From Wenyingzhuangia sp. (GTDB taxonomy: Bacteria; Bacteroidota; Bacteroidia; Flavobacteriales; Flavobacteriaceae), in NCBI GenBank assembly GCA_020628175.1, contig JAHDFK010000006.1, positions 12,404-76,403 on the forward strand: a stretch of 64,000 nt of DNA, written 5' to 3'. Of this stretch, positions 56,231 through 64,000 are shown one piece after another (the first letter of the stretch is position 1; every line of letters begins with the position of its first letter). A program made the translations under genes and the position numbers. The notes beneath the pieces were generated by a model, which ran no database searches, was not told the DNA's origin, and saw only the letters and a list, made by a program, of their open reading frames with translations.

Positions 56231-57274
56231 ATGTCCATTTTTAGTATTTCTTACTTAAAAAAATTTAGCATTCGTTTCGTGGTGGTCGTTATTGTTTATT
56301 CTCTAGTGAAACTCACCATGGATCACGAAATAAAGAGACTAGACAATATCGGTGTTTTTTACTTTGTTTCTGCTTTCTTTCTATTTATGTATACGTGGGA
56401 AACCAATGATTGGTTGATACGTCTGTATTTAAAGAAAAAGAATATTGATTTAACCTTACATAGTGGGTTAAAAATACTAATGCTAAACATGCTTATTACA
56501 CTTCCTGTTATTGCTTTAGTGTACTATTTAGGAATTTTTGAATTTAACTTACATTGTTTAAAAGATCAAAACGATTTGTGGCTACGTTTTAGAATTGATT
56601 TTTTTAGAGCTGGAGTTTTTGCGTTTTCTGTAATTGTGTTTAATTTATTTTACTTTACATTAACTCATAAAAAAGAATTAGACCACAAAATGAATCTTCT
56701 AAAACAAGAATTAGCTGTTGCTAATTTTCAATCTTTAAAAGATCAGATTAGTCCTCATTTTTTATTCAATAGCTTAAACACATTAACATCTTTAATGTAT
56801 GATGATAGAGATTTAGCTGCCGATTATGTAAATCGTTTGGCTTCGTGTTATAGATATATTTTAGACAATCAAAACGTAGACATCATCAGCTTAAAAAAAG
56901 AACTCAATTTTTTAGATGCATTTATCTTTATGATGAAAATTAGACACGCAGATGCTTTGTTTATTGACGTAACAATTGATGATGAGATTAGCAAACAACA
57001 TAAAATACCCACACTAGCCTTACAAATGCTGTTAGAAAATGCTTTAAAACACAATAGCTATTCTAATCTACAACCTTTAAGAATTTCTATTAACAACAAT
57101 ACCAACAAGAGCATAACTATAAAAAACAACCTACAACTTAGAAGTAATGCAGAAGCCTCTACAGGTTTAGGAATTAATAACATTAAGAAAAGATATGCTT
57201 ATTACACTTCTAAAGAAGTAGACATTTTACAAACTACAGAATTTTACAGCATAACAATTCCGCTACTAACTTAA
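56231..57274 (+). CDS. LytS-type sensor histidine kinase
   Basis: The 347-residue kinase has four N-terminal hydrophobic segments, a short coiled linker, and the His_kinase box FQSLKDQISPHFLFNSLNTL with the phosphorylated His at about 176. The ATP-binding part has IPTLALQMLLENALKHN and GLGINNIKKRY (residues about 255-325). It has no obvious separate sensor domain, so the stimulus may be sensed in the membrane. The response regulator gene starts 11 bases downstream. No terminator or strong promoter was found in the 255-base gap to the divergent receptor gene, apart from a near-match TACCTTTA element near 56200. Confidence 0.9.
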   Translation: MSIFSISYLKKFSIRFVVVVIVYSLVKLTMDHEIKRLDNIGVFYFVSAFFLFMYTWETNDWLIRLYLKKKNIDLTLHSGLKILMLNMLITLPVIALVYYLGIFEFNLHCLKDQNDLWLRFRIDFFRAGVFAFSVIVFNLFYFTLTHKKELDHKMNLLKQELAVANFQSLKDQISPHFLFNSLNTLTSLMYDDRDLAADYVNRLASCYRYILDNQNVDIISLKKELNFLDAFIFMMKIRHADALFIDVTIDDEISKQHKIPTLALQMLLENALKHNSYSNLQPLRISINNNTNKSITIKNNLQLRSNAEASTGLGINNIKKRYAYYTSKEVDILQTTEFYSITIPLLT

Positions 57275-57285
57275 TACACTCTAAA

Positions 57286-58032
57286 ATGAACGCTGTTATT
57301 ATTGAAGATGAAAAACTAGCTGCCAAAAGACTCTCTAATTTGGTAACAGAACTCGCACCTGAAATAGAAATCATTGCTGAATTAAATTCTGTTGAACAAG
57401 GAAAAGGATGGTTTTTAAAAAACGAAATGCCCGATTTAATCTTTCTAGACATTCAGTTAAACGATGGTTATGGCTTTGATATTTTAGATGATTTTAAAAA
57501 ACACTGTCCTATAATTTTTACCACTGCTTATAACGAATACGCTTTAAGAGGATTTAAATACAATGGACTCGATTATTTATTAAAACCTATTGATAAAAAC
57601 GATTTAAAAAGAGCTTTAGACAAATATAGAAACACGACATCTTATGCAAAGAACGAAAGTAATAGTGTTGTAAAAAAAGTATTTACTAAAGAATACAAAC
57701 GAAGGTTTATGCTTAAAATTGGCAATCAATACAACAGCTTAAACGTAACTGATATTGCTTTTTTTGAAGCTAGCCAAGGAACTATTTTTTTAACCACAAA
57801 AAACAATAAAAAATATCCTATTGAATATTCCTTAGATCAGTTAGAGGCAATTTTAAATCCAATTCATTTTTTTAGAATCAACAGAGGGTGTATTGTTCAT
57901 GTGGATGCGGTAATTAAAATTCACACCTACTTTAACAGCCGATTGTTACTAAAATTAAATCCTAACTCGGAAGAAGAAGTTATTGTTTCAAGAGAACGAA
58001 CTTCAAAATTCAAAAAATGGTTAGACTTGTAA
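57286..58032 (+). CDS. LytTR-family response regulator
   Basis: The 248-residue protein has a receiver domain with the phospho-acceptor Asp at about 55 in LIFLDIQLNDGYGFD and the Lys in YLLKPIDKNDLKRAL. A LytTR DNA-binding domain follows (about 145-248; IAFFEASQGTIFLTTKN, FFRINRGCIVHVDAVIKI, VSRERTSKFKKWLDL). It forms a two-component system with the kinase upstream. Its targets are unknown; the divergent TonB-dependent receptor gene is the nearest candidate. Confidence 0.91.
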   Translation: MNAVIIEDEKLAAKRLSNLVTELAPEIEIIAELNSVEQGKGWFLKNEMPDLIFLDIQLNDGYGFDILDDFKKHCPIIFTTAYNEYALRGFKYNGLDYLLKPIDKNDLKRALDKYRNTTSYAKNESNSVVKKVFTKEYKRRFMLKIGNQYNSLNVTDIAFFEASQGTIFLTTKNNKKYPIEYSLDQLEAILNPIHFFRINRGCIVHVDAVIKIHTYFNSRLLLKLNPNSEEEVIVSRERTSKFKKWLDL

Positions 58033-58037
58033 TTGTA

Positions 58038-59180
58038 TTACAAAAAGTAATAGCATACGTACCCTAAAGCAATACTGTATTTAAAAAGTTCTAAATACAC
58101 TACAGGCTGTTTTTCCATCATTCTACCAATACTTACTAGTGTTACCATTACAAAAACAGTAATCACCTCTAAACCAAGAGTCGGAATACTTGCCACAGTT
58201 GCCGATAAAGTTCCCATAACTAGCATCATTAACACAATATTACTAATAATGTATGTTTTTTCTATACGAGTATACTCTTTATATTGATAAGTCCCTTTAT
58301 CAATATACAAAGGCAAATGTTCCAACTCACCTGTTGCAGGCACCCAATCTGGCCCTTTAAACAAAACATTCAATTTGCCTGAAAAGGTTGGCATTTGTTT
58401 CATTAAAAACAAGAGATTGCTATAATAATGAAAAACGTTTGTTAAAAAATCTCTCGAATTTATATCTTTCGTAATCCCAAAACTTACCTCCTCTTCTTCT
58501 CGCTGAAAGGTTCCAAATAAGCGATCCCAAACAATAAAAACTCCACCAAAATTTTTATCTAAATATTTTTCATTACTCCCATGATGTACTCTATGATGTG
58601 AAGGTGTTACCATAAACTCTTCTAAAATTCCTAGCTTAGGAATTAATGGAGAATGCAACAAAAATTGATACAAACCAATAACCAAATGCGTACCTAATAC
58701 CATTTTAGCACTAAAGCCAACAATAGGCATTAACGACCAAAACATAACACGTATAAACACCTGAAAAGGTGTTAAGTTTAACGCTACAGAATAATTATAA
58801 TCTTCGCTTTGATGATGTATGATATGGGCTCCCCAAAATAAATTTATTTTATGTCCTGATTTGTGATAAAAATACCATGTAAAGTCGGAAACTAAAACCG
58901 CAAACAAAAACCAAGTTCTTGTTTCTGGAATATCAAATATTGAAAAATACTGATGTAAATAATGATAGTAAAAAAAGATAATTGGAACCATAAATATTCC
59001 TGCAATCCTATCAAAAATCCCCATCGAAAAGTTAGCTATTGTATTTTCGAATCTAAAAATTTTCTTTCCTTTTCTTCGAGCTACTAAATATTCTGTTCCC
59101 AAAACAAACATTACAATAGCAATGGCAATAAATAAACCTGCGTTATCGTTCTTAGGCATTAACGACATTGATTCTTTCAT
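58038..59180 (-). CDS. Sterol desaturase / fatty acid hydroxylase family protein
   Basis: The 380-residue membrane protein has the eight-His di-iron pattern of the family: FYHKSGHKINLFWGAHIIHHQSEDYN (HxxxH and HxxHH), LLHSPLIP, and VTPSHHRVHHGSN (HHxxHH). At least six hydrophobic segments surround it. Members hydroxylate or desaturate sterols, carotenoids or fatty acids; the substrate is unknown here. It is convergent with the response regulator and preceded by two tRNA genes on the same strand, separated by a terminator. A weak promoter (TTG, 21 bases, TATTTTTA) lies upstream of the ATG. Confidence 0.86.
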   Translation of the reverse strand: MKESMSLMPKNDNAGLFIAIAIVMFVLGTEYLVARRKGKKIFRFENTIANFSMGIFDRIAGIFMVPIIFFYYHYLHQYFSIFDIPETRTWFLFAVLVSDFTWYFYHKSGHKINLFWGAHIIHHQSEDYNYSVALNLTPFQVFIRVMFWSLMPIVGFSAKMVLGTHLVIGLYQFLLHSPLIPKLGILEEFMVTPSHHRVHHGSNEKYLDKNFGGVFIVWDRLFGTFQREEEEVSFGITKDINSRDFLTNVFHYYSNLLFLMKQMPTFSGKLNVLFKGPDWVPATGELEHLPLYIDKGTYQYKEYTRIEKTYIISNIVLMMLVMGTLSATVASIPTLGLEVITVFVMVTLVSIGRMMEKQPVVYLELFKYSIALGYVCYYFL

Positions 59181-59242
59181 TTCTATTTTTTACTTAAAAA
59201 TAAGAAACTAAGTTGTTAAATCCCAATACTAAATAAAAAGAT

Positions 59243-59272
59243 ATAAAAAAAGCACCAACAAATGTTGATGCT
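59243..59272 (-). terminator. Terminator after the tandem tRNA-Asn genes
   Basis: On the minus strand AGCATCAAC (59264-59272) pairs with GTTGGTGCT (59251-59259, one G-U) around a 4-base loop and is followed by TTTTTTAT. It lies 4 bases beyond the CCA end of the first tRNA. Confidence 0.8.
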
Positions 59273-59275
59273 TTT

Positions 59276-59352
59276 TGGCTCCCCCTCTAGGACTCGAACC
59301 TAGGACCCTCTGATTAACAGTCAGATGCTCTAACCAACTGAGCTAAGGAGGA
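59276..59352 (-). tRNA. tRNA-Asn(GTT), copy with encoded CCA
   Basis: The minus strand folds as a tRNA: acceptor TCCTCCT/AGGGGGA, D-arm GCTC...GAGC, anticodon loop CTGTTAA with GTT flanked by TCTGA/TCAGA, and T-loop TTCGAGT flanked by CTAGG/CCTAG. The discriminator is G, followed by CCA at 59276-59278. It is identical over the tRNA body (74 bases) to the copy at 59421-59494. Confidence 0.93.
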
Positions 59353-59420
59353 ATTTCCATATAGGAAAATAAAAACCTTATTGCTTACTAAGAAATTCTA
59401 AATTTAATTAGTGTTGCTTG

Positions 59421-59494
59421 CTCCCCCTCTAGGACTCGAACCTAGGACCCTCTGATTAACAGTCAGATGCTCTAACCAACTGAGCTAAGGAGGA
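59421..59494 (-). tRNA. tRNA-Asn(GTT), second copy without encoded CCA
   Basis: The sequence and folds match the first copy base for base across the tRNA body. The bases after discriminator G are CAAG, so CCA would be added enzymatically. A promoter with TTG-19-TATATTTG lies upstream (59532-59561), so the two copies are probably transcribed together. Confidence 0.93.
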
Positions 59495-59531
59495 ATTTGC
59501 GTATAGCGACAACATTTCCGTTTTGCGGTTG

Positions 59532-59561
59532 CAAATATAAAGCTTTTTAAAGTTTGTGCAA
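59532..59561 (-). promoter_or_regulatory. Promoter of the tandem tRNA-Asn genes
   Basis: On the minus strand TTG (59559-59561), a 19-base spacer and TATATTTG (59532-59539) form a strong Bacteroidota-type promoter, about 40 bases before the first tRNA. Confidence 0.7.
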
Positions 59562-59891
59562 TAGAAAATTTAGTTTTTTTTCAAAAAACAAACACACTAC
59601 ATCATAATACATTCATTTTTAATTTTTTAGTAAAGTATATTTTTTCACTCTATTTTACTTTTTAGATTTATTTAAATTTTAAAACTTTTAAAAGCGAGGT
59701 TTTACCCAAAAAATTTAAGTGAAAAAAGCCCCCTATATAGGAACTCCCATTTTAAAAAAAACAAAAAAAATCAATCTGTTATAAATTTTATGATTTTTAA
59801 GAATAAAACAAATAGATAGGTGGTTACAAAAACAAATAAATTATTTTTGTTAGTTCGATAAAGACAACAAACAAAAGAACAATATAGTAAC
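59562..59891 (+). promoter_or_regulatory. Intergenic region with sucA promoter element
   Basis: This 330-base AT-rich stretch holds no gene I can support. An exact -7 element TATTTTTG lies at 59842-59849, about 43 bases before the sucA ATG, without a clear TTG upstream. CCTATATAGG at 59732-59741 is a palindrome with no known meaning. No riboswitch or sRNA signature was seen. Confidence 0.5.
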
Positions 59892-62615
59892 ATGGATAAA
59901 TTTTCTTTCCTTAATGCTGCTCACACAGGTTTTATTGCTGATTTATATGAGCAATACCAAACAAACCCAGATAGCGTTGAGCCTAGTTGGAAAAGTTTTT
60001 TTCAAGGATACGATTTAGCAAATGAATTGTACGACGATGAAAATAATGTAGAAATTCCACAAGAAGTAAAAAAGGAATTTTTGGTTCTTGATTTAATCAA
60101 CGGATATAGAACCAGAGGTCATTTATTTACCAAAACAAACCCTGTAAGAGATCGTAGACACTACGAACCTACACTTGACATAAAAAATTTTGGTTTAAGT
60201 AACGACGACTTAAAAACAGTTTTTAATGCTGGTGAAGTTATTGGTATAGGTGCTGCTACTCTAGAAAACATTGTAAACAGATTAAAAGAAATATACTGCG
60301 ATTCTATTGGTGTAGAATACATGTACATTCGTCAGCCAGAAGAAATTAAATGGTGGCAAAATCGTTTAAATGCAAACGGAAACCATACTAATTTTTCTAT
60401 CGATCAAAAAAAGTATATTCTTAAAAAGTTAACGCAAGCCGTAGGTTTCGAAAACTTTTTACAAACTAAATATGTAGGTCAAAAACGTTTTTCTGTAGAA
60501 GGAGGAGAAACTGTAATCCCTGCATTATCTACTGCACTAAAAAGCGCTTCAGAAAAATATGGCGTTAAAGAATGTGTATTAGGTATGGCACACCGTGGGC
60601 GTTTAAATACGTTAACAAATATCTTTAAAAAGCCTGTTCGTGATTTATTTTCTGAATTTGAAGGAAAAGATTTCGAAGAAGCAAATATTGATGGAGATGT
60701 AAAATACCACATGGGATTAACCCGTAGTAAAACTTACCAAGATGGTAAGATTATGAAAATGAACTTACTACCCAACCCATCTCACTTAGAAACTGTTGGA
60801 CCCGTAGCACAAGGAGTAGCAAGAGCTAAAATTGATACAGAATACAACGGTAACGAAGATGCTATACTTCCTATCATTATTCATGGTGATGCCGCAGTTG
60901 CAGGACAAGGAGTCGTGTATGAAGTAATACAAATGAGTAAGCTAAACGGATACAAAACCGGAGGTACACTACATTTAGTAATTAACAACCAAGTAGGTTT
61001 TACAACCAATTACTTAGATGCACGTTCTAGTACTTATTGTACAGATGTTGCCAAAGTAACACTATCACCCGTATTGCACGTAAATGCAGACGATGTAGAA
61101 GCTGTTTGTCATGCTATAGAACTTGCATTAGAGTTTAGAATGAAGTTTAAGCGTGATATATTTATCGACTTGTTAGGGTACCGTAAATACGGACACAACG
61201 AAGGAGATGAGCCTCGTTTTACACAACCTCAATTGTATAAAAACATTGCGAAGCACAAAAACCCTAGAGATATTTATATAGATCAGTTGGTTAAAGAGCA
61301 AAGCATTGATACTGCGTATGCAAAAGAATTACAAGCAGAATACAAAAGCTTATTAGAAAACAAATTCTTAGAAGCTAAAAGCGATAAAACATCTAGAGTA
61401 ATTCCTTTTATGGAAGATACTTGGGAAGGATTTGTGAGAGAAGGATTAGCAGAAATGTTAGCTCCTGTAGACACAAAATATCCTCAAGAAAAATTAGAAG
61501 ATATTACAAGAGTAGTATCTCAAAACCCAGAAGGTGTAAAATTTGTTCGTAAAGCGCAACGTATCATAGAAGGTCGTGCAAAAATGGTATTCGAAGACAA
61601 CAAATTAGATTGGGGTCTTGCAGAAACTTTAGCTTACGGATCCTTATTAGAAGAAGGTTATAACGTTCGTATATCAGGTCAAGATGTGGAACGTGGTACG
61701 TTTAGTCATAGACATGCTATTTTAAGAGACGAAGTTTCAGAAGAGCGTATCAACTTACTAAACACCAATAAGAATAACAAAGGAGTTATGAGTATCTATA
61801 ACTCTTTATTATCAGAATACGGAGTATTAGGTTTCGATTACGGATATGCTATGGCACATCCAAACACACTTACAATTTGGGAAGCGCAATTTGGTGATTT
61901 CGGAAACGGAGCTCAAATTATGTTCGATCAATACATCTGTGCTGCTGAAGATAAATGGAAATTGCAAAACGGTATCGTAATGTTATTACCACACGGATAC
62001 GAAGGACAAGGTTCAGAACACTCATCTGCAAGAATCGAAAGATATTTACAGTTGTGTGACCACGATAACATGACCATTGCAAACTGTACAAGTCCTGCAA
62101 ACATGTATCACTTGTTACGTCGTCATATGAAACGTAACCACCGTAAACCATTAATCGTATTTACTCCAAAAAGTTTATTACGTCATCCTAAAGCTGTAAA
62201 TACTATCCAAGATTTAGCAGAAGGAGGTTTCCAAGAAGTAATAGACGATACAACAGTAACTAAAGAAAACGTTAAAAAAGTAGTTTTCTGTACGGGTAAA
62301 TTCTATTACGATTTACTAGAAGAAAAAGAAAAATTGAACAATACCGATATTGCATTGGTTCGAATAGAACAATTGTTCCCTTTACACGAAGAAAAAATAC
62401 AAGCAGTTATCAATTCGTACCCTGCTAATGTAGAGTTTGTTTGGGCACAAGAAGAACCAGAAAACATGGGTGCATGGTCATTCATGTTACAACGTTTCAA
62501 AATGGCAACATTAAGTGTCGCTTCACGTGGTTTCTATTCAGTTCCTGCTGCAGGTTCTAGCGCACGTTTCAAAAAGAGACACCAAGCCGTTATCGATAAA
62601 GTATTTCAATCATAA
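59892..62615 (+). CDS. sucA: 2-oxoglutarate dehydrogenase E1 component
   Basis: The 907-residue thiamine-dependent decarboxylase begins the oxidation of 2-oxoglutarate in the TCA cycle. It starts MDKFSFLNAAHTGFIADLYEQYQTNPDSVEPSW, the short E1o N-terminus that contacts E2. Active-site segments are FSVEGGETVIPAL, VLGMAHRGRLNTLTN, GDAAVAGQGVVYEV, LVINNQVGFTTN, YRKYGHNEGDEPRFTQP and GQDVERGTFSHRHA. The E2 gene follows by 37 bases. E3 is not in the window. Confidence 0.96.
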   Translation: MDKFSFLNAAHTGFIADLYEQYQTNPDSVEPSWKSFFQGYDLANELYDDENNVEIPQEVKKEFLVLDLINGYRTRGHLFTKTNPVRDRRHYEPTLDIKNFGLSNDDLKTVFNAGEVIGIGAATLENIVNRLKEIYCDSIGVEYMYIRQPEEIKWWQNRLNANGNHTNFSIDQKKYILKKLTQAVGFENFLQTKYVGQKRFSVEGGETVIPALSTALKSASEKYGVKECVLGMAHRGRLNTLTNIFKKPVRDLFSEFEGKDFEEANIDGDVKYHMGLTRSKTYQDGKIMKMNLLPNPSHLETVGPVAQGVARAKIDTEYNGNEDAILPIIIHGDAAVAGQGVVYEVIQMSKLNGYKTGGTLHLVINNQVGFTTNYLDARSSTYCTDVAKVTLSPVLHVNADDVEAVCHAIELALEFRMKFKRDIFIDLLGYRKYGHNEGDEPRFTQPQLYKNIAKHKNPRDIYIDQLVKEQSIDTAYAKELQAEYKSLLENKFLEAKSDKTSRVIPFMEDTWEGFVREGLAEMLAPVDTKYPQEKLEDITRVVSQNPEGVKFVRKAQRIIEGRAKMVFEDNKLDWGLAETLAYGSLLEEGYNVRISGQDVERGTFSHRHAILRDEVSEERINLLNTNKNNKGVMSIYNSLLSEYGVLGFDYGYAMAHPNTLTIWEAQFGDFGNGAQIMFDQYICAAEDKWKLQNGIVMLLPHGYEGQGSEHSSARIERYLQLCDHDNMTIANCTSPANMYHLLRRHMKRNHRKPLIVFTPKSLLRHPKAVNTIQDLAEGGFQEVIDDTTVTKENVKKVVFCTGKFYYDLLEEKEKLNNTDIALVRIEQLFPLHEEKIQAVINSYPANVEFVWAQEEPENMGAWSFMLQRFKMATLSVASRGFYSVPAAGSSARFKKRHQAVIDKVFQS

Positions 62616-62652
62616 ACAAAAGAAAAAACAAATAACATAATAAAATAGTATC

Positions 62653-63873
62653 ATGGTTTTAGAAATGAAAGTCCCTTCTCCAGGGGAATCAATCACAGAA
62701 GTAGAAATCGCAACATGGTTAGTTGAAGATGGTGATTATGTAGAAAAAGACCAACCAATTGCAGAAGTAGATTCAGACAAGGCAACTTTAGAATTACCTG
62801 CAGAAGAAAGCGGAATCATTACTTTAAAAGCAGAAGAAGGTGACGCTGTAGAAGTTGGTGCTGTAGTGTGTTTAATTGATATGGATGCTGCAAGACCAGA
62901 TGGTGCAGCTGCTCCAGAAAAAAAGGCAGCAGCTCCTGCTCCAGAAGCTGCGCCAGTTAAAGAAGCTCCTGTAGCTCCAGCAACAGAAAATGCAACATAC
63001 GCTACTGGTAGTGCATCTCCAGCAGCTAAAAAAATATTAGACGAAAAAGGAATCAATGCCAATGCTATTCAAGGCACAGGTAAAGATGGTAGAGTTACAA
63101 AAGAAGACGCTATAAACGCAGTACCAGCAATGGGTACTACAACAGGTAGTCGTGCTTCAGAAACTAAAAAAATGTCTATGCTACGTAGAAAAGTAGCACA
63201 ACGTTTAGTAGCAGTTAAAAACGAAACAGCAATGTTAACTACGTTTAACGAAGTAAACATGCAACCAGTTTTCGAATTACGTAAACAATACAAAGAAGAA
63301 TTTAAAGCAAAACACGGTGTAGGTTTAGGATTCATGTCTTTCTTTACCTTAGCTGTAACTAGAGCTTTAGAATTGTATCCAGACGTAAACTCTATGATTG
63401 ATGGAGATTACCAAGTTAAAAACGAATTTGCAGACATTTCTATTGCAGTATCAGGACCAAAAGGTTTAATGGTACCAGTTATCAGAAATGCAGAAAACTT
63501 AACCTTTAGAGGTGTAGAAAGCGAAGTAAAACGTTTAGCATTAAGAGCTCGTGACGGTCAAATTACTGTAGATGAAATGACAGGAGGAACATTTACAATC
63601 ACAAACGGTGGTGTATTTGGTTCTATGTTATCAACACCAATCATCAACCCACCACAATCTGCAATTTTAGGTATGCACAACATTGTAGAGCGTCCTATGG
63701 CAGTAAATGGGCAAGTAGTAATTCAACCAATTATGTACGTAGCCTTATCTTACGATCACCGTATTGTAGATGGTAAAGAATCTGTAGGTTTCTTAGTAGC
63801 TATTAAAGAAGCAATCGAAAACCCTATCGAATTGTTAATGAACAACAATCCTAAAAAAGCATTAGAATTATAA
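62653..63873 (+). CDS. sucB: 2-oxoglutarate dehydrogenase E2, dihydrolipoyl succinyltransferase
   Basis: The 406-residue protein has one lipoyl domain (about 1-80; lipoylation motif [12 protein letters not shown]), an Ala/Pro/Glu-rich linker, an E1/E3-binding domain ([23 protein letters not shown]) and a catalytic domain ending [18 protein letters not shown] with the active-site His. It transfers succinyl to CoA with SucA. A strong terminator and a GC-rich repeat-like unit follow. Confidence 0.95.
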   Translation: MVLEMKVPSPGESITEVEIATWLVEDGDYVEKDQPIAEVDSDKATLELPAEESGIITLKAEEGDAVEVGAVVCLIDMDAARPDGAAAPEKKAAAPAPEAAPVKEAPVAPATENATYATGSASPAAKKILDEKGINANAIQGTGKDGRVTKEDAINAVPAMGTTTGSRASETKKMSMLRRKVAQRLVAVKNETAMLTTFNEVNMQPVFELRKQYKEEFKAKHGVGLGFMSFFTLAVTRALELYPDVNSMIDGDYQVKNEFADISIAVSGPKGLMVPVIRNAENLTFRGVESEVKRLALRARDGQITVDEMTGGTFTITNGGVFGSMLSTPIINPPQSAILGMHNIVERPMAVNGQVVIQPIMYVALSYDHRIVDGKESVGFLVAIKEAIENPIELLMNNNPKKALEL

Positions 63874-63900
63874 AATCTCTAATCTTTTAAATAAAAATCA

Positions 63901-63938
63901 AAGCATCTTAATATAATTATTAAGATGCTTTTTTTTAG
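63901..63938 (+). terminator. Rho-independent terminator after sucB
   Basis: AAGCATCTTAAT (63901-63912) pairs with ATTAAGATGCTT (63919-63930), then TTTTTT follows. It ends the sucA-sucB transcript. Confidence 0.9.
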
Positions 63939-63940
63939 CA

Positions 63941-64000
63941 TTCATTTGGGCGTTCCCCTATCGGGTCGTGCTTTCCGTACTCACTTTTTTTCGTACCTCA
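63941..64000. repeat. GC-rich intergenic unit, candidate dispersed flavobacterial repeat, cut by window edge
   Basis: Right after the sucB terminator the base composition jumps. From GGGCGTTCCCC at 63948 to about 63977, 20 of 30 bases are G or C in an otherwise strongly AT-rich region. The part continues CGGGTCGTGCTTTCCG, then TTTTTTT. It recalls a short unit starting CATTTGGGCGTTCCC and containing GGGCTTTCCGC-like segments that I have seen repeatedly downstream of genes in Flavobacteriaceae genomes. That recall is unverified, and only one copy lies in this window. Confidence 0.5.

Noticed and set aside
59732..59741. Palindrome CCTATATAGG upstream of sucA
   Set aside because: A short AT-centred palindrome is expected by chance, and it is not tied to the promoter.
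1..64000. CRISPR arrays, insertion sequences, prophage or defence systems
   Set aside because: No regular spaced repeats, transposase, integrase or nuclease/toxin modules were seen; gene content is metabolic and housekeeping.

Overview
The window is AT-rich chromosomal DNA of a member of the Bacteroidota, almost certainly class Flavobacteriia (a Polaribacter/Tenacibaculum-like marine Flavobacteriaceae would fit, but the genus is inferred). Signs are a TonB-dependent receptor with a carboxypeptidase-like N-terminal domain, fused E1 alpha/beta 2-oxoacid dehydrogenase, DUF2851, DUF4301, DUF5683 and DUF6122 proteins, a bacterial GGGP synthase homologue, and promoters with the Bacteroidota -7 element TAnnTTTG instead of TATAAT. 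No phage, insertion sequence, CRISPR array or defence locus was seen.

Region 1 (1-16.7 kb, minus strand) is a cobalamin biosynthesis locus in two blocks. The upstream block (cobQ, cobD-like aminotransferase, cbiB, a P-loop ATPase) has its own promoter with a short leader. The second block starts at a cobalamin riboswitch (about 12.56-12.72 kb) that has its own -7 element. It runs through a TonB-dependent receptor remnant with a large internal deletion, a [2Fe-2S] ferredoxin-like protein, cbiX, cbiL, a cbiH-cbiC fusion, cbiET, a cbiG-cbiF fusion, cbiJ, cbiD, a nickel/cobalt permease, a ChlI-ChlD-type AAA+/VWA chelatase subunit and the 5' part of cbiA, cut by the window edge. This is the early-cobalt (anaerobic-type) route from sirohydrochlorin to adenosylcobinamide phosphate. 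Nucleotide-loop genes (cobU, cobS, cobT), the adenosyltransferase and a CobN are not in the window.

Region 2 (16.8-36.8 kb, plus strand) carries a GH115-like glycosidase, pdhA and pdhC, a TlpA-like thioredoxin lipoprotein, fumC, a RhaT-family transporter, an AlkB-like dioxygenase, uvrA, a lipoprotein, a LOG-family protein, an M1-peptidase-like protein that lacks its zinc motif and ends in a probable beta-barrel, and a fused branched-chain-type 2-oxoacid dehydrogenase E1.

Region 3 (36.8-50.7 kb) is housekeeping: DUF2851, nitroreductase, pepD, then a parA-parB-DUF5683-dapB-lepB-wbqC-DUF6122 run, a Crp-like regulator, ahcY, and a divergent phosphopantetheinyl transferase/GGGP synthase/DUF4301 group.

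Region 4 (50.7-64 kb) has a SulP transporter, ruvB, a stand-alone TonB-dependent receptor, a LytS/LytTR two-component pair, a sterol-desaturase-family hydroxylase, two tandem tRNA-Asn genes, and sucA-sucB. A GC-rich unit just after the sucB terminator resembles a dispersed flavobacterial intergenic repeat and is cut by the right edge. Overall the window couples B12 synthesis with central carbon metabolism (PDH, fumarase, OGDH). The most unusual points are the decayed receptor under the riboswitch, the coexistence of CbiX and a ChlID-type chelatase subunit, and the catalytically disarmed M1-like protein.
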